Positions 60,315 to 64,000 of a stretch of 64,000 nucleotides of DNA are shown here, piece after piece. Source of the stretch: Streptomyces sp. NRRL F-5727 (GTDB taxonomy: Bacteria > Actinomycetota > Actinomycetes > Streptomycetales > Streptomycetaceae); NCBI RefSeq assembly GCF_000719555.1, contig NZ_JOGX01000014.1:62001-126000 (forward strand). Reading direction: 5' to 3'. The translations under genes were made by a program, and so were the position numbers. Below the pieces are notes generated by a model. It saw only the letters and a list, made by a program, of their open reading frames with translations. It did not search any database and was not told the origin of the DNA. Positions within the stretch are counted from its first letter, which is position 1. Each line of letters starts with the position of its first letter.

Positions 60315-61313
60315 TCAGGCGCGGTACGCGGTCCAGTGGTCGTTCATCCGGGTCACCTGGCCCGTGGTGAACTGGTACATGCACGCGTCGTACGTGTAGT
60401 CCATGAAGTTGTGGATCGGGTCCACACCGGTCTTGGAGGCGCAGGAGTCACGGCCGGTCGGGCACTCGTAGGCCGGGGACTTCTCGGCCGGGGTGTCGGC
60501 GACGTAGTCGCCGTTGCCGTTACAGCCGCCCTGGAAGGTGTGGTACAGGCCCATCCAGTGGCCGACCTCGTGGGTGGCGGTGTCGCCCTGGTTGTAGTTG
60601 GCCGCCGAGCCGCCCGGCAGGGAGGCGTCGAGCAGGACCACGCCGTCCATGGACGGGTTGGACTGGTACGAGGACGGGAAGGTCGCCCAGCCGAGCAGGC
60701 CGCCGCTGAGGTTGGCGGTGTAGATGTTCAGCGCGTTCGCGCCGCCCTGGCGGAGGGACTGCTTCATCGCCTTCTCGGCGGTGGAGCCGGAGGCCAGGTT
60801 GTACCAGGACGCGTTGTCCGTGTAGGTGGTGCCGGCGAGCGAGAACTGGAAGCCGGTGTTCACGTTGCCGGTGCCCTGGCCGCCGAAGGCCGCGTTGAGC
60901 ACGTTCATCTGGTTGTTGATGTCCGTGGCGCTCAGCTTGCCGGTCGTGCCGCTGTGGACGACGTGGAAGTAGACCGGGATGGTGGCGCCCGCGGTGGCGG
61001 CCGTGGCGGAGAGCCGGCCGCTCGACTTCAGCGCCGAGAGCTTCTTGCTCAGGTCGGCGTCCATGGCCTTGGCCTGGGCGGCGGAGATCTCACCCGGCTC
61101 GTGGGCGTGGGCGTCGGCGCCCTTCTCCTTGCGGGCGCCGGACAGGGCGGCCGTGTCGTCGGCGCACTCCTCGGCGGAGGCGCCGGCCAGGGTCGGGGAC
61201 GCCTGGGCGACGACGGGCGCGGAGAACGGCGCCAGGGCCAGGGTTCCGGCCAGGACGGCGGTGCCGAGTACACGACGTGAGGTACGCGGCGATATACGGA
61301 CAAGAGCACGCAC
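60315..61313 (-). CDS. Secreted M43-family zinc metalloprotease
   Basis: This 332-residue secreted protease has a signal peptide ([20 protein letters not shown], with cleavage near VAQA-SP). A propeptide-like helical region of about 80 residues rich in Lys/Ala follows. The catalytic domain has [11 protein letters not shown] and the Met-turn NFMDYT, the metzincin pattern of pappalysin-like (M43) enzymes. Four or more Cys in the C-terminal part ([21 protein letters not shown]) suggest disulfides. GTG at 61313 follows GAGGAG. Bacterial relatives are extracellular scavenging proteases. Confidence 0.92.
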   Translation of the reverse strand: MRALVRISPRTSRRVLGTAVLAGTLALAPFSAPVVAQASPTLAGASAEECADDTAALSGARKEKGADAHAHEPGEISAAQAKAMDADLSKKLSALKSSGRLSATAATAGATIPVYFHVVHSGTTGKLSATDINNQMNVLNAAFGGQGTGNVNTGFQFSLAGTTYTDNASWYNLASGSTAEKAMKQSLRQGGANALNIYTANLSGGLLGWATFPSSYQSNPSMDGVVLLDASLPGGSAANYNQGDTATHEVGHWMGLYHTFQGGCNGNGDYVADTPAEKSPAYECPTGRDSCASKTGVDPIHNFMDYTYDACMYQFTTGQVTRMNDHWTAYRA

Positions 61314-61501
61314 AGGTGACTCCTCGCGGGGGGTTGTGGGGAGGTACTTCCTCGCCACGGCGGGGAGATTACGCGTCCATGTCAGACACCGTTGAGCGGT
61401 GATCAGGCCCAATCAATCGGAGGGCAATTGGGGACATCGGGAAGAAAATTTTGGGCGGCTTCCGGAGTTTGAGACAGCGGCGTAACAGAAGCTGCGCCGG
61501 A
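61314..61501. other. Intergenic, upstream of the metalloprotease gene
   Basis: No gene is seen. The stretch around 61420-61480 is A/T-richer than average (GGGCAATTGGGG, GAAGAAAATTTTGGGCGG) and probably carries the metalloprotease promoter. AAAATTTT is a short palindrome. Confidence 0.5.
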
Positions 61502-61547
61502 GGCGGGTGGTGTGTCCGGATTCGAGACCTCGTGACCACCACCCGCC
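61502..61547 (-). terminator. phoD terminator
   Basis: An 11-bp inverted repeat, GGCGGGTGGTG/CACCACCCGCC (61502-61512 with 61537-61547), lies 64 bp beyond the phoD stop. Confidence 0.75.
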
Positions 61548-61610
61548 GTAGCCATGTGATCTTCCGTTAACACGGACGATCATGGCTGAAAATCGACGGT
61601 GATGCGGCGA

Positions 61611-63260
61611 TCAGATGACCGGCTGGTACACCCGCTCGACGCGCTGCGTTCCGCTGAGCGTCCGGTAGGAGCGGGCCCAGGACGTGGTCGCGGCCGGGTC
61701 GCGCTTGTCGGAGACCGTGTAGTAGTCCATCTGCGAGCGCTCGGCGGTCACGTCGAGGACGCCATACCCGTGGTGGTCCATGTCCACCCACTTCACATGC
61801 CGGTTGGCCGTCCGCACCGCGCCCGCGGCCACCACCGAGAGGGTGCCCGGAGCCACGTTCAGCATGTCGTCGAGGTTGTCCGAGGTCACCGAGGTGACCA
61901 CGAACTCGGTGGCCACCGACGCGGAGAGCGGGTACGTGGCCGCCCTGGCCGGCACGTCGTTGGCCCACGCCATGTGGATGTCGCCGGTCAGGAAGACGGT
62001 GTTCCTGATCCCCCGGGAGCTCAGGTGCGCCAGCAGCTCCTTGCGGTCGTCGGTGTAGCCGTCCCACTGGTCGACGTTGACCGCGATCCCCTCGGTCGGC
62101 AGCCCCATCAGCTCGGCGAGCGGCTCCAGGAGGTACGCGGGCAGCGAGCCGAAGGCCACCGGCGAGATCATCACCGAGGTGCCGACCAGCTGCCAGGCGG
62201 CGTCCGAACCGGCCAGCCCGGACTTCAGCCAGTCGAGCTGCGCGCGACCGGTGATCGTACGCTCCGGGTCGTCGACCGTGCCGGAGCCCGTCTTCGCCGG
62301 GGCGGAGCGGAAGGAGCGCAGGTCGAGCAGGTGCAGATCGGCCAGCCTGCCGAAGCGGATCCGCCGGAAGACCGTGCCCTCCGTGGAGGAGCGGACCGGC
62401 ATCCACTCGAAGTAGGCCCGCTTGGCGGCGGCGACCCGGGCGGCCCAGTCGCCCTCGGTGCCGGGGGTGTGGTTCTCCGCGCCGCCGGTCCAGGCGTCGT
62501 TGGCGAACTCGTGGTCGTCCCAGATCGCCACCATCGGGTGGGCGGCGTGCAGCGCCTGGAGGTCGGGGTCCGTCTTGTACCGGCCGTGCCGGGTGCGGTA
62601 GTCGGCCAGGGAGACGATCTCGTGGCGCGGCTCGTGCGGCCGGACGGTGTCCCCGGCCTCCGGGTAGACCCCGCTCGCGTACTCGTAGATGTAGTCGCCC
62701 AGGTGCAGGACCGCGTCCAGGTCGGCGCGGCCGGCCAGGTGGCGGTACGCGGAGAAGTGGCCGGCCTCGAAGTTGGCGCAGGACACCACGCCGAAGCGGA
62801 CGCCCGGCGCGGCGGCGTCGACGGCCGGGGCGGTGCGGGTCCGGCCGGCCGCCGAGACCGTGGTGCCGGCGGTGAAGCGGAAGAAGTAGGCGGTGGCCGG
62901 GCGCAGTCCGCGGACGTCGGCCTTGACCGTGTGGTCGGCGGCGGCGGACGCGGTGGTCGAACCCGAGGCGACGACCCGGGTGAAGGAGCGGTCCTCGGCC
63001 ACCTCCCAGTCGACGCGGACGTCCGCGCCGAGGCCGGAGCCGGGCACGGCCTCCGGGGAGGGGGTGACGCGCGTCCAGAGCAGGACGCCGTCGGGCAGCG
63101 GGTCACCGGAGGCGACACCGTGCAGGAAGGCGGGCGCCGGGGCGTCCGCGAGGGCCGGCGCGGCCGCGCCGAGCAGCGCGGGGGTGGCGACGGCGGTGAC
63201 GGCGGCGGCCTTGACGACCGTGCGCCGCGTGGGGGCAGGAGATATGGAGTGACTGGTCAC
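61611..63260 (-). CDS. phoD: PhoD-type alkaline phosphatase, Tat-exported
   Basis: This 549-residue phosphodiesterase/phosphatase is exported by Tat. The signal has the twin arginine in [20 protein letters not shown] and cleavage near ALA-DA. The PhoD N-terminal domain ([20 protein letters not shown]) is followed by the metallophosphatase core: [34 protein letters not shown] and [10 protein letters not shown]. These supply the Fe/Ca cluster ligands, including the Cys typical of PhoD. GTG at 63260 has no ribosome site, and TAATCT lies 8 nt upstream. It releases phosphate from organic esters and should respond to phosphate starvation. Confidence 0.95.
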   Translation of the reverse strand: MTSHSISPAPTRRTVVKAAAVTAVATPALLGAAAPALADAPAPAFLHGVASGDPLPDGVLLWTRVTPSPEAVPGSGLGADVRVDWEVAEDRSFTRVVASGSTTASAAADHTVKADVRGLRPATAYFFRFTAGTTVSAAGRTRTAPAVDAAAPGVRFGVVSCANFEAGHFSAYRHLAGRADLDAVLHLGDYIYEYASGVYPEAGDTVRPHEPRHEIVSLADYRTRHGRYKTDPDLQALHAAHPMVAIWDDHEFANDAWTGGAENHTPGTEGDWAARVAAAKRAYFEWMPVRSSTEGTVFRRIRFGRLADLHLLDLRSFRSAPAKTGSGTVDDPERTITGRAQLDWLKSGLAGSDAAWQLVGTSVMISPVAFGSLPAYLLEPLAELMGLPTEGIAVNVDQWDGYTDDRKELLAHLSSRGIRNTVFLTGDIHMAWANDVPARAATYPLSASVATEFVVTSVTSDNLDDMLNVAPGTLSVVAAGAVRTANRHVKWVDMDHHGYGVLDVTAERSQMDYYTVSDKRDPAATTSWARSYRTLSGTQRVERVYQPVI

Positions 63261-63274
63261 GGCCAGTCAGATTA

Positions 63275-63296
63275 CTGACGGGTACAAAAGGTTGAC
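63275..63296 (-). promoter_or_regulatory. Weak PHO-box-like direct repeat
   Basis: On the minus strand GTCAACC TTTT is followed by GTACCCG TCAG, two 11-nt units. Against the Streptomyces PHO unit GTTCACC they match 5 and 4 of 7. Position just upstream of the -10-like box fits PhoP control, but the match is poor. Confidence 0.3.
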
Positions 63297-63420
63297 CCCG
63301 AAATCCGGAAAGTTCTCCCGGGGTTCGCCCGCCGCTCACGAGGTTTTCCGGAGTCCTTGCCTCCGCATGCCCTCTTCTCCCGGAATCCGGTCGCCCGGCG
63401 CCCTCCGGAGGCGCCCGTCG

Positions 63421-63445
63421 TCCCCGGCCCGCGCGGGGCCGGGGA
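63421..63445 (-). terminator. Terminator after the DsbA-like gene
   Basis: A 10-bp stem, TCCCCGGCCC/GGGCCGGGGA, with a 5-nt loop lies 15 bp beyond the minus-strand stop at 63461. Confidence 0.7.
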
Positions 63446-63460
63446 GCGTACGAGGGGAGG

Positions 63461-64000
63461 TCAGCCCGCGAGGAGCGGGGTGAGCGCGGCGTTGAACTCC
63501 TCGACCGTCAGCGGCGGGTTCTGCGAGCCCTGGGCGGTCAGCGTCTTGCCGTCCATCTTCAGCGTCGGGGTGCCCGTCACACCGCTCTTGTCGAAGGTCT
63601 TCGACATCTTCATCGCCCAGGCGTCGAAGGTGCCGTCCTCCACGTGCTTCCTGAAGGCGGCGTTGCCCTTCAGCGCCGGGACCGTGTCCGCGACCTCCAG
63701 CAGGTAGGAGTCCTTCGCGAACTTGTCCTCGCTCTCCTCCGGGTGCCACTTCGCGGAGTAGAGCGCCGCCTTGTAGTCGAGGAACGCCTCCGGGCTGACG
63801 TCCAGCGCCGCGCCCAGCGCGGACAGGGCGTTCTTCGAGCCCTCGCCCTTGTCCATGTTGTCGATGAAGGTCGCGCCCACGTACTTGACCTTGTACTTGC
63901 CGGCCTCGACGTCCTTCTCCACGGTGGAGCCGACGGACTGCTCGAAGGTCGCGCAGACCGGGCAGCGCGAGTCCTCGTACAGCTCCAGGGTCTTCTTCGC
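63461..64000 (-). CDS. DsbA-like thioredoxin-fold protein, 5' end missing
   Basis: The last 179 residues are visible; the N-terminus lies beyond the window. At the edge the frame reads KKTLELYEDSRCPVCATFEQ, which gives a thioredoxin-fold active site CPVC. The helical insert and the cis-Pro region (GVTGTPTLKMDGKTLT) belong to the DsbA/thioredoxin_4 family. Such proteins are usually secreted or membrane-anchored thiol oxidoreductases in actinobacteria, but no signal can be checked here. It is the upstream neighbour of phoD on the same strand, separated by a terminator. Confidence 0.88.
   Translation of the reverse strand, partial: AKKTLELYEDSRCPVCATFEQSVGSTVEKDVEAGKYKVKYVGATFIDNMDKGEGSKNALSALGAALDVSPEAFLDYKAALYSAKWHPEESEDKFAKDSYLLEVADTVPALKGNAAFRKHVEDGTFDAWAMKMSKTFDKSGVTGTPTLKMDGKTLTAQGSQNPPLTVEEFNAALTPLLAG

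Overview
The window is high-GC actinobacterial chromosome and almost certainly comes from a Streptomyces. The signs are strong third-position G/C bias, many GTG starts, a complete division and cell-wall (dcw) cluster with sepF, sepG and divIVA downstream, an FtsZ protein very like that of S. coelicolor, and ileS behind an actinobacterial T-box. From memory, gene order resembles the S. coelicolor core region running from phoD (SCO2068) to the fused anthranilate synthase (SCO2117), so this is conserved core DNA rather than an island. I saw no tRNA, rRNA, transposase, integrase, CRISPR array or biosynthetic gene cluster.

Layout. 1-2.1 kb: fused anthranilate synthase (trpEG) behind a Trp-rich leader peptide and attenuator. 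2.1-8.2 kb: secreted amidase, class II DAHP synthase (aroH), bacterioferritin and its ferredoxin (an iron box precedes the ferredoxin), and a molybdopterin oxidoreductase. 8.2-11.6 kb: His-rich DUF4396 membrane protein with a CsoR-like operator, endonuclease IV, PASTA kinase. 11.6-18.5 kb: thiamine genes thiO-thiS-thiG under a TPP riboswitch, a ferredoxin-reductase-like flavoprotein, an Rv2175c-like DNA-binding protein, thiE, metF and a Tyr/Gly-rich membrane protein. 18.5-24.6 kb: phytoene-desaturase-like oxidoreductase, DUF4126 protein, and an ABC/YhgE/TetR operon with a palindromic operator. 24.6-26.7 kb: HEPN protein with a RecA-NDp-like promoter, methyltransferase, DUF3040 protein. 26.7-32.7 kb: structured non-coding stretch, MoxR/DUF58/transglutaminase operon, beta-carbonic anhydrase.

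32.8-50.7 kb is the dcw cluster: rsmH-ftsL-ftsI-murE-murF-mraY-murD-ftsW-murG-ftsQ-ftsZ-pgeF-yggS-sepF-sepG-divIVA. It builds lipid II, runs septal peptidoglycan synthesis and positions the septum and the growing tip. ftsZ has its own regulatory interval of about 280 bp. 50.7-64 kb: convergent ileS with a translational T-box, a histone-H1-like/DksA-type fusion, lspA, an RluA-family pseudouridine synthase, GNAT, a 62-residue secreted peptide, a Na+/H+ antiporter, a dienelactone hydrolase, a secreted M43 metalloprotease, Tat-exported PhoD, and a DsbA-like protein cut by the window edge.

No plainly novel multi-gene system is visible. The best leads are small: a DNA-damage-type promoter before the HEPN gene, a copper-repressor-like operator before the His-rich DUF4396 gene, a trp leader peptide that appears to be translated from a leaderless start, about ten more genes with a -10 hexamer 6-7 nt before the start codon, the H1/DksA fusion, and an orphan secreted Cys-containing peptide.
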